NCBI GenBank assembly: GCA_903864275.1
Contig: CAIPFE010000052.1
Span: 62,001-126,000, forward strand
Direction of reading: 5' to 3'
Length of the DNA stretch: 64,000 bases
Origin: an uncultured Mucilaginibacter sp.
GTDB lineage: Bacteria; Bacteroidota; Bacteroidia; Sphingobacteriales; Sphingobacteriaceae
Under the pieces are notes generated by a model. It was not told where the DNA came from. It ran no database searches and saw nothing but the letters and a program-made list of their open reading frames with translations. Made by a program: the position numbers and the translations under genes. Shown in pieces: positions 16,977-24,506 of this stretch (its first letter is position 1; every line of letters begins with the position of its first letter).

Positions 16977-17819
16977 ATGGTTAAGCGTATTACTCTTTTA
17001 ATAATTTCGTGTGTATGCTGTATACTTTTTTCATGTAAAAAAGAAAAATCTGCTGTGCCTGCCCCTATAACCCCAGTACCCCCGGCAGCTGGCAACGGAA
17101 TTTATGGAGACTCTATTTTTTATGTTCAGGATGCTAATGATTACTTTGTAAGCCCCGTAAGTTCAATCCAGGGGAGCTTTGTGAGTTTTCCTGATGGACT
17201 TACTATAGACCAGAATACCGGGATAATAAATGTGAACAAAAGTGAAACAGGGCTTAAATACAAAATATCATTTATACCAACCGGCTCGGTTGATACCGTT
17301 ACCTCGTACATTATAATTTCGGGGGTAAACTACCGGGACAAAATTTATAATTTATCAACTGGCGATAGTATTGCAACCCCGATATATAATGCCAACCTCA
17401 ACCTGGCATTACCAGGTGCAAACAACAATGTTTTTGACGAGTCGGGAGGCTGCAAAAACGCAGGTATAGTAGTGGGAACCAGTTCCGGGGCTATTAACCT
17501 GGCGCAAACGGTAAGGGACCAGGGTATTGACACCGGGGCTACGGCGCAAGTTAACTTAGGATACAGGATAAGTGATAAAAGCAATAAAGCCTTGAATGGC
17601 CTCCAGGTAAAAATTTATTTCTATCGTACCGCAGCCGAGATCCCTCAATACCTGACAGATTTAATAATTGAGCGGCAAGGAACTATCCTGACTTCGAATT
17701 CTACTTCACCGGCATTAGTTCAATCGCAGGGATTAATCATAAATAGTTTAGCTGTTAATGCTAAAGCTGCAAAGCCAGGCAGGCCAAGGCCGCCCTGTAT
17801 TATCGTGGTTAGCCGCTAA
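16977..17819 (+). CDS. Lipoprotein of unknown function in CHAT operon
   Basis: A 280-residue protein with a lipoprotein signal ending in LFSCKKEK, the usual SCKK pattern of Bacteroidota lipoproteins, then a proline-rich linker and a beta-rich body. One internal stretch (VFDESGGCKNAGIVVGTSSG) holds a second cysteine. The C-terminus is basic (AAKPGRPRPPCIIVVSR). No known domain is recognised. It lies 50 bases upstream of the CHAT-TPR gene on the same strand and is preceded by a putative ECF-sigma promoter, so the two proteins likely act together in the cell envelope. Confidence 0.8.
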   Translation: MVKRITLLIISCVCCILFSCKKEKSAVPAPITPVPPAAGNGIYGDSIFYVQDANDYFVSPVSSIQGSFVSFPDGLTIDQNTGIINVNKSETGLKYKISFIPTGSVDTVTSYIIISGVNYRDKIYNLSTGDSIATPIYNANLNLALPGANNNVFDESGGCKNAGIVVGTSSGAINLAQTVRDQGIDTGATAQVNLGYRISDKSNKALNGLQVKIYFYRTAAEIPQYLTDLIIERQGTILTSNSTSPALVQSQGLIINSLAVNAKAAKPGRPRPPCIIVVSR

Positions 17820-17869
17820 ATTAAAAAGCACTTTAATCCGGGCTAAATCGCAATTTTGTATATTTAGCC

Positions 17870-20662
17870 ATGATATATGGCAAAACGTTTGTTTGTCTGC
17901 TTGCCGGATTGTGTTTGTTAAATTCAGCCGGGCATGCCCAAGCTTCAACAGATTATAAACATTTGTTCAGCTATGCCGAAAAACTTTCCAACGATCCAAA
18001 TCATACAGATAATACAGATGCACAGGCACTAAGATCATATCTTAAAGTCATCGATATATTAGAGACGACCAAAGAAGATGATCCGTTTTTATTTAAAGCA
18101 TACATCAGCAGCGGGGCTTTTCTGCAGGTTTTAGGCCAGCAAAAAAAATCTATCACTTATTTTAAAAATGCCATAGCACTAAAATCGCGGCTTCCCGGGT
18201 TAAGGGATTCGGTACTGTTCAGGCCTTTGGTATATTGCGGAAACGCTTACTATACCGCAGATGTACCCGACACAGCAGAAAGCTTTTATAAAAAGGCTGA
18301 AAGTATTGCTGAAAAGTACCCGGACGTTAACGAGCAGGAACGGCTTTACAATACACTGGGCGTAATCTCCTATGCTAAGGGCAATTATACCGAGAGTATC
18401 ACCTTTTACGAAAAAGCTATTTCTACGCTTACCAGGCATAAATCATTCGATAATTCATTGCTGGTTGTTTATAAAAATAACCTGGCGTCGGCCCTTAAAA
18501 AATTAAAGAAATATGACCAGGCCTTAAAAATATACGAGGGTTTATTACCCTACAAAGTTGAGACAGATAAGCTGCTTCATAATATTGGCTCTGTATACCT
18601 TGCCATGGGTAATAACGGGCAGGCTATATTTTACCTTCAAAAAGTAAGCTACGAGGATCAAAAAAAGTTAAACGACCTGGGATTAGCTTATTCGAAAGAA
18701 AAAAATTACACCCAGGCAATTTACTACCTGCAAAAAGCTGTCGTTTTAAATGCACAAAAAAATAAAACCCGCAAAAACAGCGATTATGGCATCACATTAA
18801 AATACCGGGGGGATGTGTATTTCCAACTAAATCAAATCCCAAAAGCGCTGTCATTTTACCAGCAGTCGATGTGCAACCTGCTGATAGATTTTCATTCGAA
18901 TGACATCTATACCAACCCGGCAAATTTTAACAGCGCATTTAATGGGATAGAATTATTAGAAACGCTATCGGCAAAAGCCATTGCTTTTAAAGCGCTGTAC
19001 GCTGAAACCAAAAAGGTAAGCGACCTGGAAACATCATTGCAAACCTACCTTGCCTTTTATGAGCTGGCCAATCATATCGAAAGATTTTATGAAACTGATG
19101 AATCAAGATTGCTGATAAGTGATAAAAAATATTTTTCGCGTGAGCAGCCTATCAATATCTGCTTGCAATTATATAGCATTACCGCCAACAGGAAATTTAT
19201 GGAGGCTGCTTTCTATTTGGATGAGGAGAACAAGGCCAACATACTTTCCTTGTACCTCGAAGAGTCTAAAATAAAAACAAAAGCGGGCGTCCCGTCCCGG
19301 CTTTTACAGGATGAAGTAAATCTTAAAGAAAATATTACGCGCATATCTTTAAAAGCGTCAGGCGAAACCGATAGCGTGAAGCTTATTGCATTTAAAAACC
19401 AGGTAAATGAGTTAACGATAAAGCTTTTTAAGACACAGCAAAAAATAAGTCAGAAAACAGGTTTTAACGCTGGAAACCTTTCCGATAAAAAAATTGTGAT
19501 CAAAAATTTGCAGAAGATCATTCCTGCAGGAACAGCCATCCTTTCGTACCATATTGGGCCTTCGCAATTGATTTGTTTTGTGATAACTGACGATGAATTT
19601 AACTTTTTTACGGGAAAGCTAAGCAGCGATTTTCTTTCAACGGTTAACGAACTGTACAAAACCGCGCAATACAGGGAACGGAATAACATCAAACAGGTCA
19701 GGGAGCTTGGTCAATCGTTATACAAAAAATTAATAGCGCCGGCGGAGGGCTATATTAAAAACAAAACCGACCTGATGATCATCCCTGATAATGAATTGAA
19801 TTTTTTACCATTTGAGTTATTAACGGATGATGATGGAAAAAGCCTTTTAGACAGATTTGCGCTAACTTATAATTATTCATGCAGCATACTTCAAAACAGC
19901 AGGGAGAATTTTTCAGCCGCCGGGATGACCAAACTTGGTATGGCGCCTTTTGACGAAAAAATAACTGTTGGGGACAGTTCTAAAAATAATTGGATCCAGC
20001 TGCCCGCTTCCAGGCAGGAAATTCAGTCGTTAAACGGGACGTCATTATTTGATAGGAAAGCCACCAAACAGGAATTCTTAAAGCTTGCTCATAATTTTAA
20101 TATCATTCATTTAGCTACACATGCTTACGCAAATGACCTGCATCCCGAACAATCCTATATTTTATTTTATCCTGCCGACCCGGATTCGTCCATTAATTAT
20201 AAATTGTATATGCCCGAAATTTATAATTTTAGCCTGGCTAAAACCCGGTTAATAGTTTTGAGCGCCTGTGAAAGTGGCGTGGGTGAACTGGCTAAAGGCG
20301 AAGGGTTGATGAGTTTATCGCGGGCTTTTTCTTATTCAGGATGCAATAACATTATTACTTCTATGTGGAAGGCGGATGATGAGTCCACTGCCTATATTTC
20401 AGGCAGGCTATATTTTTACCTGCAAAAAGGATTTACCGTGGCTGAAGCGCTGCGTCAGTCAAAACTGGACTACCTCGAGGACCCCAAAATTTCTTCTTCA
20501 AAAAAATTAACCGGCTTTTGGGCCCACCTGCGGCTAACCGGGGATTTTGAGAGGCATCCTGACGATCACTCATGGATTTTCTATAGCTTGCTGCTGTTAT
20601 TGATCATCGTTACGTTCGTATTAATAAAAAAAGGCCGCCTTAATAATTTAAGACGGCCCTGA
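17870..20662 (+). CDS. TPR-CHAT domain protease-like protein, envelope-anchored
   Basis: A 930-residue protein: signal peptide (to about residue 25, AGHAQA), a series of TPR repeats to about residue 380, a helical linker, and a C-terminal CHAT (caspase-HetF-associated) domain. The caspase-like dyad is visible as H751 in IIHLATHAYAND and C800 in VLSACESGVGE, followed by GEGLMSLSRAF and SGCNNIITSMW. A single membrane helix (about 898-918) with a basic tail ends the protein, placing the TPR and CHAT parts in the periplasm. CHAT proteins are cysteine proteases activated through TPR-bound signals. Context suggests control by the ECF sigma system downstream. Confidence 0.92.
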   Translation: MIYGKTFVCLLAGLCLLNSAGHAQASTDYKHLFSYAEKLSNDPNHTDNTDAQALRSYLKVIDILETTKEDDPFLFKAYISSGAFLQVLGQQKKSITYFKNAIALKSRLPGLRDSVLFRPLVYCGNAYYTADVPDTAESFYKKAESIAEKYPDVNEQERLYNTLGVISYAKGNYTESITFYEKAISTLTRHKSFDNSLLVVYKNNLASALKKLKKYDQALKIYEGLLPYKVETDKLLHNIGSVYLAMGNNGQAIFYLQKVSYEDQKKLNDLGLAYSKEKNYTQAIYYLQKAVVLNAQKNKTRKNSDYGITLKYRGDVYFQLNQIPKALSFYQQSMCNLLIDFHSNDIYTNPANFNSAFNGIELLETLSAKAIAFKALYAETKKVSDLETSLQTYLAFYELANHIERFYETDESRLLISDKKYFSREQPINICLQLYSITANRKFMEAAFYLDEENKANILSLYLEESKIKTKAGVPSRLLQDEVNLKENITRISLKASGETDSVKLIAFKNQVNELTIKLFKTQQKISQKTGFNAGNLSDKKIVIKNLQKIIPAGTAILSYHIGPSQLICFVITDDEFNFFTGKLSSDFLSTVNELYKTAQYRERNNIKQVRELGQSLYKKLIAPAEGYIKNKTDLMIIPDNELNFLPFELLTDDDGKSLLDRFALTYNYSCSILQNSRENFSAAGMTKLGMAPFDEKITVGDSSKNNWIQLPASRQEIQSLNGTSLFDRKATKQEFLKLAHNFNIIHLATHAYANDLHPEQSYILFYPADPDSSINYKLYMPEIYNFSLAKTRLIVLSACESGVGELAKGEGLMSLSRAFSYSGCNNIITSMWKADDESTAYISGRLYFYLQKGFTVAEALRQSKLDYLEDPKISSSKKLTGFWAHLRLTGDFERHPDDHSWIFYSLLLLLIIVTFVLIKKGRLNNLRRP
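20626..20658 (-). terminator. Terminator of the minus-strand lipoprotein gene, inside the CHAT 3' end
   Basis: GGCCGTCTTAA/TTAAGGCGGCC (one mismatch, 4-base loop) followed on the minus strand by seven T. It lies in the last codons of the convergent CHAT gene, so the same DNA codes on one strand and terminates on the other. Confidence 0.7.
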
Positions 20663-20685
20663 GCTATATTTAATCGATGATTCGT

Positions 20686-21504
20686 TTATTGGTGATTGGA
20701 GCCATCGTTTCCGCTGCCACCACTACCGCTATTACCGCCATCATCACCATTCCCATCATTATCATGATGTCCGTCGTGATCATCGTTAACTTGTGTATCG
20801 CCGCAGCCTTCAACGTTGAATTTGATCTTATTAAATAAACTGATATTTGAAGTATTGCTGATAATAATTACACCCCCGGTTTTAGCGGCAGCATTAAGGT
20901 CGGCCGCTGTAATACCTGCTACAATTTTGTCGAGATGAAGTTGTACGATACTCGACAGATTGCCGGTATTGTGCAGCACAACGTTTGATGCTTCTGCTTT
21001 AATGGTTAAGTTTTCGTTAACATCGAACTCAACCGGTATAACTGATCCGTCTGCCGCAGTGAAAGTTCCCTTTAAAGTGAGCGGAATAGCACTGTTATCG
21101 GCTGATTGTACGAATTCAACCCGCACCTCAATTTCTTTATAAGTGCCGGTATCGAGATTTGCGAAAACAACAGATGGGGTTAAAGCAAAAAGGTCCACAC
21201 CCATTAAATTTCTTGTGGTGATCTCAATACTGGTATTAGCTTTCCTGGCCTCCAGCTTAAATTGGGCAATATTTGCAACCCCTGCAGTAAATTGAATTAC
21301 CGGGGCAACCGAGTTGACCGCTAATTTTGAAGTGGAAGCCGCTAAAATGGTTGAAGAATTAACTGCTTTTACGCCGAAAGCAACTTGTGACGCTTTAGTT
21401 GAGGGCTGTGGCGAATTACCCTTTTTACAGCTGTATCCTGCTAACACTACCATTAGCAATATGAATAATGCTTTCACTTTGATTGATTTGTTTGAATTTT
21501 TCAT
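20686..21504 (-). CDS. Lipoprotein with Asp/Gly/His-rich C-terminal tail
   Basis: A 272-residue protein with a lipoprotein signal (LAGYSCKKGN), a beta-rich core (QFKLEARKANTSIEITTRNL; FDVNENLTIKAEASN) and a low-complexity tail of about 40 residues made mostly of D, G, H, N and S. The tail could bind divalent cations; that is inference from composition. The core somewhat recalls DUF4382-type proteins but I am not sure. It is preceded by a promoter matching the ECF-sigma motif, and ends in a terminator shared with the convergent CHAT gene. Confidence 0.8.
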   Translation of the reverse strand: MKNSNKSIKVKALFILLMVVLAGYSCKKGNSPQPSTKASQVAFGVKAVNSSTILAASTSKLAVNSVAPVIQFTAGVANIAQFKLEARKANTSIEITTRNLMGVDLFALTPSVVFANLDTGTYKEIEVRVEFVQSADNSAIPLTLKGTFTAADGSVIPVEFDVNENLTIKAEASNVVLHNTGNLSSIVQLHLDKIVAGITAADLNAAAKTGGVIIISNTSNISLFNKIKFNVEGCGDTQVNDDHDGHHDNDGNGDDGGNSGSGGSGNDGSNHQ

Positions 21505-21524
21505 GACTTTACGTTTTTTTATAT

Positions 21525-21553
21525 TTAGTAAATGCCGGGATTAATAATGTAAC
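21525..21553 (-). promoter_or_regulatory. Putative ECF-sigma promoter (copy B)
   Basis: Reading the minus strand, GTTAC, 16 bases, TTTACTAA, then 20 bases to the ATG at 21504. The sequence from CGGTTACATTATT to the -10 element is nearly the same as copy C (22045-22073), including a shared CCGG(G)CA before the -10. Confidence 0.65.
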
Positions 21554-21641
21554 CGGCAGCCTGATTTTATTTTAAATACTTTTGAGAAATACTGTGAAGG
21601 TGGATTGTTGGGCATTGTGCCCTGGTAGTTAAATACCTTTT

Positions 21642-22025
21642 CTAAACCGAAACCGGGATCGATTTATCGGATATTTGCTTTATCGCATTATCCAATTCGG
21701 TGGCTGATAGCGCTATATATTGCAATATCGTTCCAAATTCATCATCGTCTTTTGAACCGTCGATTAATTGGATCAAACCCATTATCCTGGCCAGGGGGCC
21801 TCTTACTATATGGGATTGTATCCACGATATTTCCCGTAGTTTTTCATTTTGCGCCTCGATGGCATCCAGGTAATTTGATGCTTCTGCAGGGTGCTCTGAT
21901 GAAACAATTGGAGGTTCAATGACATTACTTTTGGTGTTCACCTGGATCAATGCCTGGTATCTTTGTCTGCAAGTAAGATTGCTCTGATAATTTAACGGCC
22001 CTTTCGCCCTGTATACTATCTCCAT
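21642..22025 (-). CDS. Stand-alone DHp (histidine kinase dimerisation) domain-like protein
   Basis: A 127-residue protein whose second half reads NEKLREISWIQSHIVRGPLA with MGLIQLI after it, the typical H-box of Bacteroidota hybrid/PAS histidine kinases, with H72 as the candidate phospho-acceptor. A second helix follows (ILQYIALSATELDNAIKQIS). No ATP-binding (HATPase) domain or PAS domain is present and the frame is intact, so it is either a phosphotransfer protein or a trimmed kinase remnant kept as a gene. It has its own promoter of the putative ECF-sigma type. Confidence 0.7.
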   Translation of the reverse strand: MEIVYRAKGPLNYQSNLTCRQRYQALIQVNTKSNVIEPPIVSSEHPAEASNYLDAIEAQNEKLREISWIQSHIVRGPLARIMGLIQLIDGSKDDDEFGTILQYIALSATELDNAIKQISDKSIPVSV

Positions 22026-22044
22026 GATTTCCGGTTTTTTATAC

Positions 22045-22073
22045 TTAGTAAATGCCCGGTAGAATAATGTAAC
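22045..22073 (-). promoter_or_regulatory. Putative ECF-sigma promoter (copy C)
   Basis: Minus strand: GTTAC, 16 bases, TTTACTAA, 19 bases to the ATG at 22025. Identical in both boxes and spacing to copies B and D. Confidence 0.65.
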
Positions 22074-22225
22074 CGGTATTCCACAGTTATTTTATTTGCA
22101 GATATATGAAGAGGAGATCGACCTTATTTGGTTGCCCGAAAAATAATTAATTATGCGAATTGAGGGTCAAGGTATTAGCGCCAGGAATAAAAATAAAAAG
22201 GTAAAACCTAACTTACATACAGTAC

Positions 22226-22280
22226 TTCTTGATTCTTGGCTCTTGGTTCTTGGTTCTTGATTCTTGATTCTTGATTCTTA
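22226..22280. repeat. Heptamer tandem repeat (TTCTTGR)
   Basis: Seven consecutive 7-base units (TTCTTGA or TTCTTGG, one beginning with C) plus a partial eighth, running into the stop codon of the anti-sigma-like gene. The unit length makes it prone to slippage; in-frame effects would be limited to the end of that gene. Confidence 0.85.
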
Positions 22281-23048
22281 TTTTCCCGAACTCTTAAAGG
22301 CCAGTAATTTAAGCTTAAGCAAGGTCCAGTAGTTAACCTTATCATGGTATAAATTGTCAGGATCGGAGTGTATTTTTTCAAATACGGGCAGGGCCTTTGC
22401 CGGCTGGTTGCCTTCGATATAGGCGAGGGCCAGGTAATACGATGCATCGTCTTTAAAAGTATTGGCAGGTCCGGGAGCGTTCACAACCTGGTTAAAACTT
22501 TGTATAGCTTTACCGGGCTGGTGTATTTCCAGGTATGCCTGGGCAACTAAAAAGTTCTCCTTACCACCCGGATTGGTAAGCGTTTTAAATGTGCTGATAA
22601 CCTCGTGGTAATTACCGGTGTTAAATGCTTTCTCTAAAGCTGTGTTTGCATTTTCCCCGCGGCTTATACTCAATTTATAAGGTTCATAGTTTTCCTTATA
22701 TAATTTTGACGAAGATGTGGTGGCGTACATGTAAATACCAATAGCAGACAAGAGCAGAAAAAGGCTGGCTGCATATTTCAGGGTGCTGCGCATAAATGGA
22801 TAGATCTTGCTTTCAGCGGGTTTTTCCTGTTCTTCAGGCTCCTGCAACATTTCCCGGCGTACAGATGCCACCTGGCGCTGCAAGCCATAGCTGCGTATTG
22901 CCATCTTAGCCAACTCCAGGTTCTCTAATTCCTGGCGGAGTGCGCTGTTTTCGGACAGTAATTTTTCAAATGTTGCTAACTCATTGCCGGGTAATTCACC
23001 GTCCATGTATTGTATGAGTTTTTCGGAGTATGATTCGCTATTGTCCAT
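22278..23048 (-). CDS. Anti-sigma-factor-like membrane protein with periplasmic TPR region
   Basis: A 256-residue protein with a cytoplasmic N-terminus of anti-sigma type (KLIQYMDGELPGNELATFEK, then ENSALRQELENLELAKMAI), one membrane helix (about residues 88-110, LKYAASLFLLLSAIGIYMYA), and a periplasmic part with tetratricopeptide-like helices (ENFLVAQAYLEIHQPGKAIQ; DASYYLALAYIEGNQPAKAL). No zinc-binding HxxxCxxC motif is seen. Its start overlaps the sigma gene by 11 bases, the classical sigma/anti-sigma arrangement. TPRs in the periplasm may sense an envelope partner, possibly the lipoproteins or the CHAT protein nearby. Confidence 0.82.
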   Translation of the reverse strand: MDNSESYSEKLIQYMDGELPGNELATFEKLLSENSALRQELENLELAKMAIRSYGLQRQVASVRREMLQEPEEQEKPAESKIYPFMRSTLKYAASLFLLLSAIGIYMYATTSSSKLYKENYEPYKLSISRGENANTALEKAFNTGNYHEVISTFKTLTNPGGKENFLVAQAYLEIHQPGKAIQSFNQVVNAPGPANTFKDDASYYLALAYIEGNQPAKALPVFEKIHSDPDNLYHDKVNYWTLLKLKLLAFKSSGK

Positions 23049-23649
23049 ATACTAATGCGTTTTTAAATCGTTGGGCCAAACCGGGATTTTCCGTGAGCAT
23101 CTGCTCCAGGTTCTTTAAACATTTATATTTTTTATTCCTTAATACCTGTTCGTTTTGAAATTCCACCAGCGGTAAAATTTCTTTCATCGAAAGATCGTTA
23201 TAATAATAGGCTACCAATATTCGCTTGCAAACATCCCCAAGCTTTTCTATCATGGCCATTACCAGGCCTTTTGCCTCTCTTTCAAGCAAAAAATGGCTAA
23301 CGTCTTTATCTTGCTGGTCTTTGCCACCCTCGTATTTTTCTTCCCGCAGCAAAACCTTATTCCTCTTTTTTAATTCGTTTAACCATGCGTAACGGCTCAA
23401 GGTGTACAGAAAAGTTTTGATACTTGATTCTCCCCTGAACTTATCGCCTTTAACTATTTCAATAAAGCTTACTATTACCTCCTGGAAAATATCTTCAGCA
23501 TCCTGTTCCGAACCCTGGTTAAGTTTGACATAATTACTTAAGCCATAATAGTAATTTTTGTATAAATGCTTTATTGCCAAATCACTAACATGTTCTTTTT
23601 TAAGCGTTTCAATTAACTCCTTATCGGAGAATGCAAGCACTTTGCCCAT
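23038..23649 (-). CDS. ECF-type RNA polymerase sigma factor
   Basis: A 203-residue sigma-70 family protein. Region 2 is visible as YYGLSNYVKLNQGSEQDAED with IFQEVIVSFIEIV, and region 4 as a helix-turn-helix LSMKEILPLVEFQNEQVLRN. It overlaps the membrane anti-sigma-like gene downstream. Its own leader carries GTTAC-N16-TTTACTAA, found also before three nearby genes, which suggests autoregulation and defines a small local regulon. Confidence 0.88.
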   Translation of the reverse strand: MGKVLAFSDKELIETLKKEHVSDLAIKHLYKNYYYGLSNYVKLNQGSEQDAEDIFQEVIVSFIEIVKGDKFRGESSIKTFLYTLSRYAWLNELKKRNKVLLREEKYEGGKDQQDKDVSHFLLEREAKGLVMAMIEKLGDVCKRILVAYYYNDLSMKEILPLVEFQNEQVLRNKKYKCLKNLEQMLTENPGLAQRFKNALVYGQ

Positions 23650-23661
23650 ACTATTCTTTTA

Positions 23662-23690
23662 TTAGTAAACTTCGGTATCGAATTTGTAAC
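23662..23690 (-). promoter_or_regulatory. Putative ECF-sigma promoter (copy D, autoregulatory)
   Basis: Minus strand: GTTAC at 23690-23686, 16 bases, TTTACTAA at 23669-23662, only 12 bases before the sigma ATG, implying a nearly leaderless transcript. Confidence 0.6.
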
Positions 23691-23840
23691 TAAGCTAAGG
23701 CTTTAAATATTGATTAATTTAAAAAGCGGGAAAAAAGTGGTTTGGGCAGGGTTATTTAATCCATCAATATGTGCGCAAATGAGATGGAGAAGAATGCCCC
23801 AGCTGTTCGAAGTAATTGAAAGACGCATAGCGTGACGCAT

Positions 23841-23871
23841 AAAAAAAGCGAGCAACCAACGGTTATCCGCT
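23841..23871 (-). terminator. Rho-independent terminator next to tRNA remnant 1
   Basis: On the minus strand AGCG..AACC-GTT-GGTT..CGCT forms a stem followed by a run of seven T. It directly follows the tRNA 3' fragment, as expected for a former tRNA transcription unit. Confidence 0.65.
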
Positions 23872-23875
23872 TTCG

Positions 23876-23902
23876 TGCGCTCACCTGGGCTCGAACCAGG
23901 GA
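23876..23902 (-). pseudogene. tRNA 3'-end remnant 1 (T-arm and acceptor strand), probable att scar
   Basis: Minus strand: CCTGG-TTCGAGC-CCAGG is a complete T-arm, followed by the 7-base acceptor strand TGAGCGC and discriminator A, then a terminator. No D-arm, anticodon arm or 5' acceptor strand occurs upstream; instead the sequence joins a CDF-transporter tail fragment. Such 3' pieces are what integrases targeting tRNA genes leave at the far end of an island. Confidence 0.65.
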
Positions 23903-23906
23903 GGAC

Positions 23907-23953
23907 TAATTTGCCGCCAGAACCTTTGATCAGTTGAACCGCCAACTGGTAAT
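23907..23953 (-). pseudogene. Fragment of a CDF transporter 3' end
   Basis: The minus strand encodes AVQLIKGSGGKLV, the same peptide as the end of the intact nitroreductase-CDF gene (24507-25805), with about 80% nucleotide identity over roughly 45 bases to 24528-24572. It joins directly to the tRNA 3' fragment. It is the tail of a second, otherwise lost, copy. Confidence 0.65.
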
Positions 23954-23961
23954 AACAAGGT

Positions 23962-24477
23962 TCACGGAAACGCGACCAGCAGGCCCGCGCTGATCCCGAC
24001 CGATTGTTCATGCCCGCGGCCAAAGCTGTAATCGTAAGCCGGTTCAAGATACCAGCCGAACCTATGGCTAGCGGCCGGCCAAAACATCCAATCCAGGGCG
24101 ATTTCACCACTGGTGCCATTTGTTATCATTCCATTATCGTTCGCATGGTTCCATGCCAGACCAACGCCAAACATAAACTCAACTTTGGGGGATAGGGTCC
24201 AGGGTTTTTTAAACAAAATGTCGATGTCTGTTTCTTTTGGGTGGTTGCCAAAGGTTGACGTAACACCCAATTCCAGCTCCAGCCAGTCTTCTACCGGCGT
24301 AACCTCGACCGCAGCGCTATAACCGGAACTTGACCCGCCTTTAAAGTTCAGGGATGCAGCCCCGCCAAACTCCGCGACCGCGACAGGTTCCTTTTTAGTC
24401 AACGTATCCTTCGCGGCCTCCTGCCCGATCGCATTCAGTGTCAAGAAAAGTAACAGGATCGTCAAAATCGTTCTCAT
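23962..24477 (-). CDS. Small outer-membrane beta-barrel-like protein
   Basis: A 171-residue protein with a signal peptide (MRTILTILLLFLTLNAIGQE) and alternating hydrophobic/polar strands typical of a small barrel (AAVEVTPVEDWLELELGVTS; KVEFMFGVGLAWNHAN; HRFGWYLEPAYDYSFGRGHE). It ends near VGISAGLLVAFP. No specific family is certain. It lies 29 bases downstream of the nitroreductase-CDF gene in the same direction and between two copies of that gene's 3' end, so it probably belongs to the metal-related island. Confidence 0.75.
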   Translation of the reverse strand: MRTILTILLLFLTLNAIGQEAAKDTLTKKEPVAVAEFGGAASLNFKGGSSSGYSAAVEVTPVEDWLELELGVTSTFGNHPKETDIDILFKKPWTLSPKVEFMFGVGLAWNHANDNGMITNGTSGEIALDWMFWPAASHRFGWYLEPAYDYSFGRGHEQSVGISAGLLVAFP

Positions 24478-24506
24478 ATTTTATCAACTATACCCAATAC
24501 CCTGGC

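Noticed and set aside
22208..22447. 79-codon frame containing NQESRIKNQEPRAKNQE
   Set aside because: The apparent peptide repeat is only the translation of the heptamer DNA repeat in another frame.
23703..24119. 138-codon minus-strand frame
   Set aside because: It is a patchwork of out-of-frame barrel gene, CDF tail fragment, tRNA remnant and terminator; not a real gene.
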